From Thermoleophilaceae bacterium (lineage in GTDB: Bacteria; Actinomycetota; Thermoleophilia; Solirubrobacterales; Thermoleophilaceae): a stretch of DNA of 64,000 bases. The notes beneath the pieces are model-generated. The model made no database searches and had not been told where the DNA came from. It worked only from the letters and a program-made list of their open reading frames with translations. Positions 16,075-28,489 of this stretch are shown one piece after another (within the stretch, counting starts at the first letter, position 1; each line of letters begins with the position of its first letter). Location: NCBI GenBank assembly GCA_036378175.1, contig DASUWY010000024.1, positions 1-64,000 on the forward strand, read 5' to 3'. Made by a program: the position numbers and the translations under genes.

Positions 16075-17205
16075 TCAGCGGCACCTGCCAGTGGTTGTCT
16101 TCACGCAGCCCTCGTGTTCCCGCGCGCTGCGGACGTATGCACTGAACGCGGGCTTGGTGGCGAAGGCGCCTCCGTTGAAGCGGAAGAGGCCCGAGTAGCG
16201 GAAGATCCCGGTGCCCGGAGTGGACGACCGCCGGTACGGGCTCGACCACGAGTACCAGTAGACGCGCGTGACGCGAGCGTTACGGGCGCGCCGCTCTCGA
16301 GCCAGCAGGTTGTAGCCCGCCGTCAGGCGCTTCGCCATCCCGGCGTCGTTCGTGACGATCGTGCGCTGATAGCTCGGCACGTGAATGCGCCCCTTCGCGG
16401 CCGGCCAGCCCATCTCCGTTAGCCACAGAGGCATTCTCGCGGCCCCGTGTCGCGCGAGCACCTTGCGGAAGAGCTGGACCGCAAGCAGCAGGTGCTGCGC
16501 GGTGCCGGTGTAGGTCTGAAGCCCGGCCACGTCGAACTGTCCCCTCACCTTCCCGCGGGTGTAGAGCGACTGCAGCGCGGTCCACGAGGTGCCCGTGAGG
16601 CCCGCCAGCACCACCCGCGAGCGCGGGTCGGCCCGGCGCAGCGCCGTGTGTGCCGCGCGCAGCAGCGCGCCGTAGCCCTCCTGCCAGCGCGGGTGGTCCC
16701 AGTAGAGCGTGAGGTGCGGCTCGTTCCACACCTGCCAGTAGAGGATCGGCCGCCGCGGCACCTCTGGGTGCTCCGCCCAGAACGTGCCTGAGGACCCGTA
16801 GCGCGCGGCGAGCTCTGTCAGGTACTCCGCGTACGAAGCCGGGTCAGCGGGCGGCGACGCCGGATCGGCCGCGTCGATGCGTGCCCACGGTGGCGCGTAG
16901 ATCACCACCGGGAGGAGCGACATCCCGTGCTGCGCGGCAAGCGCCACGAGCTGGTCGGTGGCGGCGAAGTTCGTCGCGCCGCCCTGAACGGGCTGCGCGT
17001 CCGCCCAGGAGAACACCGTCCGGACGGACTCCACCCCGGATTTGGCCATGCGGGCGAACTGTGTGTCCTGCAGGGCGGGCCGGGCATTCGTCGCCGCGCC
17101 GTCGTAGACCACTCCGTAGAAGCCCTGCGGCACGCTGCGCGCCCCCGCTGTGGCCGGCAGCACGAGCGCGAGCAGCACGACTGATAGCGCGATTCGCACG
17201 CCCAT
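16075..17205 (-). CDS. Secreted clan GH-A glycoside hydrolase (GH5/GH39-like)
   Basis: 376 residues with a Sec signal peptide (MGVRIALSVVLLALVLPATAG). The TIM-barrel signatures are the acid/base Glu in WQVWNEPHLTLYW and the nucleophile Glu in LWLTEMGWPAAKG, with the usual spacing for clan GH-A retaining enzymes. Other conserved pieces: FYGVVYDGA, VRTVFSWADAQP and YWYSWSSPY. It lies 48 bases upstream of the phoD-like gene on the same strand. A second secreted protein with the same architecture is found at 36452-37576. The polysaccharide substrate cannot be told; remodelling of the cell's own exopolymer is possible given the glycan loci. Confidence 0.85.
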   Translation of the reverse strand: MGVRIALSVVLLALVLPATAGARSVPQGFYGVVYDGAATNARPALQDTQFARMAKSGVESVRTVFSWADAQPVQGGATNFAATDQLVALAAQHGMSLLPVVIYAPPWARIDAADPASPPADPASYAEYLTELAARYGSSGTFWAEHPEVPRRPILYWQVWNEPHLTLYWDHPRWQEGYGALLRAAHTALRRADPRSRVVLAGLTGTSWTALQSLYTRGKVRGQFDVAGLQTYTGTAQHLLLAVQLFRKVLARHGAARMPLWLTEMGWPAAKGRIHVPSYQRTIVTNDAGMAKRLTAGYNLLARERRARNARVTRVYWYSWSSPYRRSSTPGTGIFRYSGLFRFNGGAFATKPAFSAYVRSAREHEGCVKTTTGRCR

Positions 17206-17293
17206 ACGAACGCGGCAGCCTAGTGGGAGTTGCCCTCCGAGCCCGGAAAAAACTTGACGCGGGCGTCATCCGGCTGGGAACATCCTGTGGCGA

Positions 17294-18643
17294 ATGGACG
17301 TCTGCATCATCGGCGCCGGCTCGTCCGGCATCTCGTCCTGCCAGGTGCTGAAGGCGCGCGGGATCGACTTCGACTGCTACGAGAAGGGCTCGAACGTCGG
17401 CGGCCTGTGGCGCTACGAGAACGACAGCGGTCTCTCCTCCGCCTACCACTCGCTGTACATCAACACCTCGCGGAAGGTCATGGAATACAAGGCCTATCCG
17501 ATGCCGGCGGAGTATCCGGACTATCCGCATCACACGCAGATCGCGGAGTACTTCGACGAGTACGTCGATCATTTCGGCCTTCGCGAGCACATCCGCTTCC
17601 GCACCGAGGTCACGGACGTGCGGCCCGCGGAGGGCGGCGGCTGGGACGTGACCACCGACCGCGGCCAGACCCACACCTACCGCGCCGTGCTGGTGGCGAA
17701 CGGTCACCACTGGAACCCGAAGCTGCCGGAATACCCCGGCGAGTTCCTCGGCGAGACGACCCACTCGCACCACTACCGCACCAGCGACGGATTCGAGGGC
17801 AAGAACGTGCTCGTGGTGGGCTTCGGCAACTCGGCGGTGGACATCGCTTGCGACACCTCGCGCGTGGCGCGCCAGGTGTTCCTGTCCACCCGCCGCGGCG
17901 CGCACGTGGTGCCGAAGTACCTGCGCGGCGTGCCCGTGGACGAGCTCGTCACGCCCGCCAACAGCCGGCTGCCGTTCTGGTTCACGCGCTTCATGATCAT
18001 GCGGCTGCTCAAGCAGGCGCAGGGCTCGATGACGGACTACGGGCTGCCCGAGCCCGACCACCGGCTGGGCGAGGCGCATCCCACGATCTCCTCCGAGCTC
18101 CTCCCCGCGATCGGCCACGGCCGCGTGAAGCCCAAGCCCGGAATCGAGCGGCTCGACGCACACAGCGTGCACTTCGCGGACGGCAGCGAGGAGCCCATCG
18201 ACGTGATCGTGTGGTGCACCGGTTACGAGATCACGTTCCCGTTCCTAGCGCCCGAGGTGCTCGAGCCGAAGGACAACGAGGTGCCGCTCTACAAGATGGT
18301 GGTGCCGCCGGACCTCGACGGCCTCTTCTTCATCGCGCTGCTCCAGCCGCTCGGGGCGATGATGCCGCTGGCGGAGGCCCAGTCCGAGTGGGTTGCCGAT
18401 CTACTGGCCGGCGAGGCCGCTCTTCCCACACGTGAGGAGATGTGGAAGGAGATCCGCGAGCGGCGTGAGACGCTCCGGCGCCGCTACGTGAAGTCCACGC
18501 GCCACACGATTCAGGTGGACTTCTACCCCTACCTGCGCGAGATCGAGAAGGAGCGCAAGGCGGGGCGAAAGCGCAGGGCTCGCGGCCACGGCATCGTTCC
18601 CGCCCAGGGGCGGCCGGCAGAGCGCTTAACCACAAGCGCCTAA
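17294..18643 (+). CDS. Flavin-containing monooxygenase (FMO/BVMO family)
   Basis: FAD- and NADPH-dependent monooxygenase of 449 residues. The FAD Rossmann motif is GAGSSG at residues 7-12, then CYEKGSNVGGLW. The NADPH motif is VVGFGNSAVDIA near 178. The FMO fingerprint region is seen as GETTHSHHYRTSDGFEGKNVLVVG, with an ATG-type motif WCTGYEITFPFL near 310. A basic C-terminal tail (ERKAGRKRRARG) is present. ATG at 17294. It stands alone on the plus strand, divergent from the GH-A hydrolase. Substrates of this family are N-, S- or keto-compounds; none is suggested by the neighbours. Confidence 0.9.
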   Translation: MDVCIIGAGSSGISSCQVLKARGIDFDCYEKGSNVGGLWRYENDSGLSSAYHSLYINTSRKVMEYKAYPMPAEYPDYPHHTQIAEYFDEYVDHFGLREHIRFRTEVTDVRPAEGGGWDVTTDRGQTHTYRAVLVANGHHWNPKLPEYPGEFLGETTHSHHYRTSDGFEGKNVLVVGFGNSAVDIACDTSRVARQVFLSTRRGAHVVPKYLRGVPVDELVTPANSRLPFWFTRFMIMRLLKQAQGSMTDYGLPEPDHRLGEAHPTISSELLPAIGHGRVKPKPGIERLDAHSVHFADGSEEPIDVIVWCTGYEITFPFLAPEVLEPKDNEVPLYKMVVPPDLDGLFFIALLQPLGAMMPLAEAQSEWVADLLAGEAALPTREEMWKEIRERRETLRRRYVKSTRHTIQVDFYPYLREIEKERKAGRKRRARGHGIVPAQGRPAERLTTSA

Positions 18644-18657
18644 TTGCCGACAGAGAG

Positions 18658-20154
18658 ATGAGAGTCATGCGCACCAAGCGTCCATTCCGCACGCTCGCCT
18701 CCGTTGCCCTCGTGGCGGCGGCCGTCGGGCTCCTCTGGTCCGGCGGCCACTACACCGCTGCGCTCGCGGTTCTGGCGGCTCTCTGTTTCGTGCTCGTGGT
18801 GGCCGGGATGCTCACATTCGACACGCTCGAGGACCAGCTCGCGGACAACGAGTTCGCGATGCTCCACGACCCGCTCACCGAGCTGCCCAACCGCCTCCTC
18901 TTCCACGACCGCGTGCACCAGTCGATCCTCGGCGCCACCCGCACCGGCACCCGCGCCGCGGTGATCGTGCTGGACGTCGACCGCTTCAAGGAGATAAACC
19001 ACACCCTCGGCCCGCATATGGGCGACCTGCTCCTCTACGAGCTCGGTTACCGGCTCAAGGACACGCTCCGCCAGAGCGACTCCGTGGCGCGCCTCGGCGG
19101 CGATGAGTTCGCGATCCTGCTGCCCGAGGTCGAGGACGAGGCGGACGCCCTCGCGGCCGCCGGCAAGATCCGCCACGCGCTATCCCACCCCATCGCGGTG
19201 CGCGACCTCAGCCTCGAGGTGGAGGCGAGCGCCGGCATCGCGCTGTATCCGGACCACGGGCTCGACCCTGAGACCCTCATCCAGCACGCCGACGTTGCGA
19301 TGTACAACGCGAAGAAGTCGCAGTCCGGGTGCGAGCTGTACGCCCGTGCCCGCCACGAGTTCTCGCCGGCGCGGCTGCGGCTCGTGCAGGACCTGCGCTC
19401 GGGGATCGCGAACGGGCAGCTCGAGCTCCGCTATCAGCCGAAGCTGCGGCTGTCCGACAATCGCGTGGTGGGCGTGGAGGCGCTCGCTCGCTGGAACCAT
19501 CCCCAGCAGGGGCTGATCTCGCCGGAGAGCTTCATCCCGCTCGCGGAGCACACCGGACTGATCCGCCCGCTCACGCTGGCCGTGCTCGAGATGGCGATCG
19601 ACCAGTGTGCGGAGTGGCGCTCCCGCGGCATCGAGCTCGGAATGGCCGTGAACCTCTCACCCCGCAATCTCAGCGACCACGAGCTGCCGCACCAGATCAA
19701 GCGGCTGCTCGAGCAGCGCGGCGTGCCCACCACGTCGCTCGAGCTCGAGCTCACCGAGGACACGATCATGGAGGACCCCAAGCGTGCCCGCGACGTCCTC
19801 GCGCGCCTCGACGCGATGGGCATCTGGCTCGCGATCGACGACTTCGGCACCGGCCACTCGTCGCTCGCATACCTCAAGCAGCTCCCGGTGACCACGCTCA
19901 AGGTCGATCGCTCGTTCGTGGGTGCGATGACCACCCAGAGCGAGGACGCAATGGTCGTTCGCTCGACAATCGCGCTCGGGCGCAGTCTCGGGCTGCGCGT
20001 CGTGGCCGAAGGGGTGGAGACCGAAAGCGTGATGAAGCAGCTGCGCCAGCTCGGCTGCGACCAGGTGCAGGGCTACTACGTGAGCCGGCCCGTGCCGGCG
20101 CCTGAGTTCGAGGCCTGGCTGCGCGAGCGCGAGCTCGCCGAAGCGGCGGCCTGA
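18658..20154 (+). CDS. Membrane GGDEF-EAL cyclic-di-GMP enzyme
   Basis: 498 residues: two N-terminal transmembrane segments (about 12-55), then GGDEF (about 70-230) and EAL (about 245-490). The cyclase motif is intact (RLGGDEFAIL) with an I-site RQSD exactly five residues upstream. The phosphodiesterase residues are also present: VGVEALARW, NLSPRNLSD, ELTED, DDFGTGHSSLAYL, LKVDRSF and AEGVET. Both activities are therefore possible. ATG at 18658 is used; ATG at 18667 is an alternative. The cytoplasmic output would tune c-di-GMP; two more c-di-GMP proteins occur in this window (39058-41910 and 61562-62977). Confidence 0.95.
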   Translation: MRVMRTKRPFRTLASVALVAAAVGLLWSGGHYTAALAVLAALCFVLVVAGMLTFDTLEDQLADNEFAMLHDPLTELPNRLLFHDRVHQSILGATRTGTRAAVIVLDVDRFKEINHTLGPHMGDLLLYELGYRLKDTLRQSDSVARLGGDEFAILLPEVEDEADALAAAGKIRHALSHPIAVRDLSLEVEASAGIALYPDHGLDPETLIQHADVAMYNAKKSQSGCELYARARHEFSPARLRLVQDLRSGIANGQLELRYQPKLRLSDNRVVGVEALARWNHPQQGLISPESFIPLAEHTGLIRPLTLAVLEMAIDQCAEWRSRGIELGMAVNLSPRNLSDHELPHQIKRLLEQRGVPTTSLELELTEDTIMEDPKRARDVLARLDAMGIWLAIDDFGTGHSSLAYLKQLPVTTLKVDRSFVGAMTTQSEDAMVVRSTIALGRSLGLRVVAEGVETESVMKQLRQLGCDQVQGYYVSRPVPAPEFEAWLRERELAEAAA

Positions 20155-20158
20155 GCGC

Positions 20159-20536
20159 CTACTCGGCCCTGCGGAGCCACTGAGGCCGGTGTGGGCGGCG
20201 TGCGCGCGCCCACGCCGCGAGCCGCTCGCGACGGCTCGGAGTCTGTGCGAGCGGCATCGGCACGGCGCCGCGTGTCTCCACCTGCTCGAGTGCCGCCTGC
20301 CGCTTGAAGCTGTCGAGAAACAGCATCCAGAACCCCACCACGAACGTGGCGCAGAAGGGGATCAGCACCGCGGTGATCACGTAGACGGGCGGAAGGCCCT
20401 GCACGTTGTCCGTGACGTACTGCTTCTCGCCGAAGTGGTTCACCGTGACGATCACGAACACCACCATCAGGGTGGCGAACAGCAACATGGCGCAGAGTGC
20501 GAATAAGCGTACGAACCAGCGCCAGGTAGCCGCCAT
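20159..20536 (-). CDS. Small two-TM membrane protein of unknown function
   Basis: 125 residues. Two hydrophobic segments are clear, about 10-30 (LFALCAMLLFATLMVVFVIV) and about 50-75 (VYVITAVLIPFCATFVVGF), separated by a short polar loop with HFGEKQYVTDN. The C-terminus is basic and Arg/Pro-rich. Start ATG at 20536 is chosen because upstream in-frame codons translate the heptamer repeat array. I do not recognise a family. It is convergent with the GGDEF-EAL gene (4-base gap) and divergent from the TetR gene, so it could be co-regulated with the latter from the shared 120-base intergenic region. Confidence 0.72.
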   Translation of the reverse strand: MAATWRWFVRLFALCAMLLFATLMVVFVIVTVNHFGEKQYVTDNVQGLPPVYVITAVLIPFCATFVVGFWMLFLDSFKRQAALEQVETRGAVPMPLAQTPSRRERLAAWARARRPHRPQWLRRAE

Positions 20537-20551
20537 GGGTGAACGGTAGCC

Positions 20552-20593
20552 GAGGTCCGAGGTCGGAGGCGGGAGGTCGGGGGTCGGACGGGG
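20552..20593. repeat. Heptanucleotide tandem repeat array (six units)
   Basis: Six back-to-back 7-base units: GAGGTCC, GAGGTCG, GAGGCGG, GAGGTCG, GGGGTCG, GACGGGG. They lie in the intergenic region between the small membrane protein and the TetR gene. The register is kept across all 42 bases with one or two changes per unit. A second heptamer array of different unit sequence is at 39034-39061. Such arrays resemble the short tandemly repeated repetitive elements known from cyanobacteria in form, not in sequence. Confidence 0.85.
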
Positions 20594-20629
20594 CTCGCTC
20601 TGGGCACTGTCTCCGCCTTGACCCAAGCT

Positions 20630-20645
20630 GTGAATCGTGATTCAC
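20630..20645. promoter_or_regulatory. Perfect inverted repeat, probable TetR-family operator
   Basis: GTGAATC-GT-GATTCAC, a perfect palindrome with 7-base arms and a 2-base centre, 12 bases before the ATG of the TetR gene. A TTGACC at 20618-20623 could be the -35 element of a promoter that the operator covers. Position and symmetry are those of an autoregulatory TetR site. It also decides the start: the in-frame ATT/GTG-type start at 20637 falls inside the palindrome, so ATG at 20658 is preferred. Confidence 0.75.
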
Positions 20646-20657
20646 TTCTTCACCACG

Positions 20658-21305
20658 ATGGCGTACCGGACCACAGCGCGGACGCAGGCTCGGCTCGATG
20701 CCACGCGTGAGCGGATCGTGGATGCGGCTCGGCAGCAGGTGGGCGAAGCCGGCTATGCGTCGGCCAGCGTGCAGGCCGTGGCGAAGCGTGCCGGGGTGGC
20801 CACCGGGAGCGTGTACCGCCACTTCCCATCGAAGGCGGACCTGTTCTCCGAGGTGTTCCGCCGCGCGTCGCAGCGCGAGCTCGACGTGGTGACCGGGGTG
20901 ACCGAGGACGAGACCCTCTCGGCGCCGGAGCGCGTGGTGCACGCGGCCGAGGCGTTCGCACGCCGCGCCCTCGCGGCGCCCACCCTCGCGTACGCCCTGC
21001 TCGCAGAGCCCGTCGATCCGGCCGTGGAGGCGGAACGCCTCAGCTTCCGGCGCGGCTACCGGGACGCCTTCGCAACGGTGCTCGAACAGGGCATCGCCGC
21101 CGGCGAGTTCCGCGAGCTCGACTCGCAGGTCGCGGCCGCTGCGATCGTCGGCGCACTCGGCGAGGCGCTGCTCGGCCCGCTCTCCCCCGCCTCGAATGGC
21201 CGCGCTGCGCGACAGCACCACGACGCCCTCGTGGCCAACCTTGTCCAGTTCTGTCTCAATGCAATAGAGGAGAAGACGCATGTCGGTGCTCGATCGCACT
21301 CATGA
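20658..21305 (+). CDS. TetR/AcrR-family transcriptional regulator
   Basis: 215-residue one-component repressor. The N-terminal DNA-binding domain is complete: RERIVDAARQQVGEAGYASA, then the helix-turn-helix VQAVAKRAGVATGSVYRHFPSKADLF. The C-terminal ligand domain is all-helical. ATG at 20658 is the start. The last 26 bases overlap the acyl-CoA dehydrogenase gene, so regulator, dehydrogenase and PPOX-fold gene form one transcription unit, most simply controlled from the palindrome at 20630. The enzyme partner suggests that the effector is an acyl-CoA or fatty acid, as for FadR-like TetR proteins; this is inference. Confidence 0.93.
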   Translation: MAYRTTARTQARLDATRERIVDAARQQVGEAGYASASVQAVAKRAGVATGSVYRHFPSKADLFSEVFRRASQRELDVVTGVTEDETLSAPERVVHAAEAFARRALAAPTLAYALLAEPVDPAVEAERLSFRRGYRDAFATVLEQGIAAGEFRELDSQVAAAAIVGALGEALLGPLSPASNGRAARQHHDALVANLVQFCLNAIEEKTHVGARSHS

Positions 21306-22866
21306 GGTCCTGAACCAGGTCCCGCCCCTGCTCGACTACAACGCGTTCGAGGCGGACATTCCGTTGCGCGAGGCGCTGGAGCGCGACGGCGGCCACTGGG
21401 GCGTCGACCGCCTGCGCGACCTGGGTGCGGTGGCCGGCTCCGCGGAGGCGCGCGAGCACTCACTGCGCGCCGAGCGCAACGAGCCGCGGCTGCTGACGCA
21501 CGACCGCTACGGCAACCGCATCGACCAGGTGGACCTCGATCCCTCGTGGCACTGGCTGCTGCGCGTGGCCATCGAGCGCGAGATCGCGGCGCTGCCGTGG
21601 CGCGACCCGCAGCCGGGCGCACACGTGGTCCGCGGGGCGATGATGTACGTGTTCGGGCAGGTGAACTCGGGCGTGATGTGCCCGGTCTCCATGACCTACT
21701 CCGCCGTGCCGGCGCTGCGGGCGAACCCGGAGCTGGCCGCCGAGTGGGAGCCGCGACTCACGCTGCCCGACTACGAGCGCGGCGCGATCAGCGGCATGGC
21801 GATGACCGAGAAGCAGGGCGGCTCGGACGTGCGCGCCAACACCACCCGCGCCGAGCCGCAATCGGATGGCACCTACGAGATCACGGGGCACAAGTGGTTC
21901 TGCTCGTACCCCCCGTGCGACGTCTTCCTCGTGCTCGCCCAGGCGCCGGGCGGCCTGTCCTGCTTCCTCATCGAGGGACGCGATCCCGGCTTCCAGGTCC
22001 AGCGGCTGAAGGACAAGCTCGGCACGCGCTCGCTGCCGTCATCCGAGGTCGAGTTCCGGGGCGTTCGTGGCCGTATCGTGGGCGAGGAGGGGCGCGGCGT
22101 GCCGACGATCATCGAGATGGTCAACCACACGCGGCTCGACTGCCTGATCGGCAGCGCCGCCTCGATGCACTTCGGCGTGGCGCACGCGGTTCACCACGCG
22201 CGTCACCGCTCGGCGTTTGGCAAGCCGCTCGTCGAGCAGCCGGCCATGCAGAACGTGTTGGCGGACCTCGCGATCGAGGCTGAAGCGGCCGTCGCGGCCG
22301 CGATGCGCATCGCGCGCGCGTATGACGAGAACGACACCGCGTTCAGGCGGCTCGCCACGGCCGTCCTCAAGTACTGGGTCTGCAAACGCGCGGCCCCGCA
22401 CGCGAACGAAGCGCTCGAGTGCCACGGCGGCAACGGCTACGTGGAGGAATCGTTGATGCCGCTCCTCTACCGGGACGCTCCGCTCAACTCGATCTGGGAA
22501 GGCTCCGGCAACGTCGCGGCGCTGGATGTGCTCCGGGCACTGATGCGCGAGCCCGAGGCACTGCCAGCGTTTCTCGCCGAGTGCAAGGAGGCGAGCGGCG
22601 CGGACGCCCGCCTCGACGTCCACATCCAGGACATCGAGGACGAGTTCGCGAACTTCGACGTGGAGAACGCGCAGTGGCGTGCCCGCGCGCTGGTGGAGAA
22701 GCTGGCGCTCGCCCTGCAGGCGAGCCTGCTGGTGCGTCACGCCCCGCCGGCCGTGGCGGATGCCTTCTGCGCCGGCCGCCTCGGCAATGACGGGGGCCGC
22801 GCGTTCGGCACGCTGCCGAGCGGAATCGACGCTCCGGCGATCGTCGAACGGGCGCTCGCGGCATGA
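21280..22866 (+). CDS. Acyl-CoA dehydrogenase, AidB-like branch
   Basis: FAD-dependent dehydrogenase of 528 residues, longer than ordinary acyl-CoA dehydrogenases (about 380) and in the size range of AidB (about 540). Motifs: GMAMTEKQGGSDVRANTT (FAD site), GHKWFCSYP, CFLIEGRDPGFQVQRLKDKLGTRS, ALECHGGNGYVEES and NSIWEGSGNVAALDVLRAL near the C-terminus, the last typical of AidB and isovaleryl-CoA-type enzymes. ATG at 21280 follows a good AGGAG. In E. coli AidB belongs to the alkylation response; here the TetR gene immediately upstream points instead to fatty-acyl or branched-chain degradation. True substrate unknown. Confidence 0.92.
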   Translation: MSVLDRTHEVLNQVPPLLDYNAFEADIPLREALERDGGHWGVDRLRDLGAVAGSAEAREHSLRAERNEPRLLTHDRYGNRIDQVDLDPSWHWLLRVAIEREIAALPWRDPQPGAHVVRGAMMYVFGQVNSGVMCPVSMTYSAVPALRANPELAAEWEPRLTLPDYERGAISGMAMTEKQGGSDVRANTTRAEPQSDGTYEITGHKWFCSYPPCDVFLVLAQAPGGLSCFLIEGRDPGFQVQRLKDKLGTRSLPSSEVEFRGVRGRIVGEEGRGVPTIIEMVNHTRLDCLIGSAASMHFGVAHAVHHARHRSAFGKPLVEQPAMQNVLADLAIEAEAAVAAAMRIARAYDENDTAFRRLATAVLKYWVCKRAAPHANEALECHGGNGYVEESLMPLLYRDAPLNSIWEGSGNVAALDVLRALMREPEALPAFLAECKEASGADARLDVHIQDIEDEFANFDVENAQWRARALVEKLALALQASLLVRHAPPAVADAFCAGRLGNDGGRAFGTLPSGIDAPAIVERALAA

Positions 22867-23366
22867 GCGAGCGCCCGGTGCCGAGCCGCCCGGGCATGCC
22901 CGCGAGCTACGGCATCGGCCGCGGCGGCAGCGCGCCGGGCGAGCTGCTCCCGTGGGAGCGCGTGACAGCGTGGCTCGGGGCAGCGCGCAACTACTGGGTG
23001 TGCACCACGCGTCCCGACGGCCGCCCGCACGCGAAGCCCGTGTGGGGCCTGTGGCTCGCGGACCGTGTGATGTTCTCCACCGACCCGAACAGCGTCACGG
23101 GTCGCAACATCAGCGCGGGATCGCCCGTTCAGATCCACCTCGAGAGCGGCGATCAGGTGGCGATCCTCGACGGTGAGATGGAGAACGTGGACGACCCGGA
23201 GCTCCTCGAGCGCTTTGCCGATCTCTACGACGAGAAGTACGGGATCCGGGTGGACGTGTCGAACCGCTCCACGCCGATCCTCGCGCTGCGCCCCACGAAG
23301 GTGCTCAGCTGGGAGGAGGCTGATTATCCAGAAACTGCCACCCGCTGGGATGTGCCCGCACCGTAG
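22863..23366 (+). CDS. PPOX-fold (pyridoxamine 5'-phosphate oxidase-like) flavin/F420-binding protein
   Basis: 167 residues with a split-barrel fold pattern: NYWVCTTRPDGRPHAKPVWGLWLADRVMFSTDPNS, then AILDGEMENVDD and ALRPTKVLSW. The family comprises FMN- or F420-dependent oxidoreductases of small compounds. The start ATG overlaps the stop of the dehydrogenase gene by four bases (ATGA), so it is translationally coupled to it and belongs to the TetR-controlled set. It ends 15 bases before the convergent atpC. Confidence 0.85.
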   Translation: MSERPVPSRPGMPASYGIGRGGSAPGELLPWERVTAWLGAARNYWVCTTRPDGRPHAKPVWGLWLADRVMFSTDPNSVTGRNISAGSPVQIHLESGDQVAILDGEMENVDDPELLERFADLYDEKYGIRVDVSNRSTPILALRPTKVLSWEEADYPETATRWDVPAP

Positions 23367-23381
23367 GACGAAGACGGCTGG

Positions 23382-23795
23382 CTACTGCGAACCGCCGACT
23401 TCGAGGAACGCCTCGTACCTCTTGATGTCTCGTTCCGCCCGGCGGCGTTCCTCAGTTCCCTCGTCGGCCTCATCCAGCGCGCGGCGCGCGTTCTCGAGCT
23501 GCGACTCGAGCGCCGACCGGTCGAGGTTGTCCGGATCAACGGCGTCCTCCACCAGGAGCAGCGCGGTGTTGTCCACCACCTGGAGGTAACCCTCGCCCTG
23601 CGCGAAGCGCACGATGTCCGAGTCCGACTTGTACAGCCGCAGCTCGGTGGGCTCGAGCATCGCCATCAGCGGCGCATGGTTGGCGAGGATGCCGATGGAG
23701 CCCACGCTCGTCCGCGTGGACACCATCTCCACCTCATCATCGAAGACCTTCCCCTCCGGAGTGAGGACCTCGACCGGAAACTTGTTCCGAGCCAA
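23382..23795 (-). CDS. atpC: F-type ATP synthase epsilon subunit
   Basis: 137 residues. N-terminal beta-sandwich (FPVEVLTPEGKVFDDEVEMV, SIGILANHAPLMAML, GEGYLQVVDNTALLLVEDAV) followed by the C-terminal helix pair DNLDRSALESQLENARRALDEA. Central-stalk subunit that couples rotation and can inhibit hydrolysis. The start codon is TTG directly abutting the TAG of atpD, with no gap. Last gene of the minus-strand ATP synthase operon. Confidence 0.97.
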   Translation of the reverse strand: MARNKFPVEVLTPEGKVFDDEVEMVSTRTSVGSIGILANHAPLMAMLEPTELRLYKSDSDIVRFAQGEGYLQVVDNTALLLVEDAVDPDNLDRSALESQLENARRALDEADEGTEERRRAERDIKRYEAFLEVGGSQ

Positions 23796-27931
<4,136 letters not shown>

Positions 27932-27952
27932 TTGGTCTTCGAACTTGCCTTT

Positions 27953-28486
27953 CTAGGCGGCGCTGGCCACCTGCCTCCTGAGTCTTTCGAGCCTGTTGCG
28001 GACACTCGCGTCGAGCACCATGTTCCCCACGCGGATCACGAGCCCGCCGATGAGGTCGGGGTCCACCCGGGACTCAAGGTCCACCCGGTGGCCCGTCTGC
28101 TCCTCGATCTTCTTGCCGATGCCCTTCACCGTCTCCTCGTCCAGGTCCACGGCGCTCGTGACCGAGACCTCAAGCAGCTTCTGCTCCTTCGCCCACATCG
28201 CGTCGAACTCGCGGCGGATCCTGAACAGCACCGGCAGCCTGTGCTTCTCGGCGAGCAGCTCGAGGAAGCGAACGAAGTACTCGTTTCCTCCTTCGATCAC
28301 CTTAGCCACGCCGTCCTTCTTCTCACCCGAGGAGAAGTAGGGGGAGAAGAAGAAGACCTGAAGGTCCCGGTTCTCCGACAGCACGTCGGCGAACTCGTCG
28401 ATTTGCTCGTGGATCTCGTCGAGCTGACCCTGATCCTGGGCCACCTCGAAGAGCGAGCGCGCGTAGACCTCGGCGATCTCTTCCAT
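27953..28486 (-). CDS. atpH: F-type ATP synthase delta subunit
   Basis: 177 residues, normal length for the peripheral-stalk delta/OSCP subunit. IAEVYARSLFEVAQDQGQLDEI at the N-terminus and the C-terminal VDPDLIGGLVIRVGNMVLDASVRNRLERLRRQ are family signatures. It links the b subunit to the top of F1. Starts 3 bases after atpF. Confidence 0.97.
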   Translation of the reverse strand: MEEIAEVYARSLFEVAQDQGQLDEIHEQIDEFADVLSENRDLQVFFFSPYFSSGEKKDGVAKVIEGGNEYFVRFLELLAEKHRLPVLFRIRREFDAMWAKEQKLLEVSVTSAVDLDEETVKGIGKKIEEQTGHRVDLESRVDPDLIGGLVIRVGNMVLDASVRNRLERLRRQVASAA

Positions 28487-28489
28487 CGC

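Noticed and set aside
20637-20657. Upstream start for the TetR gene giving seven extra residues
   Set aside because: It would lie inside the operator palindrome; ATG 20658 gives a normal TetR N-terminus.
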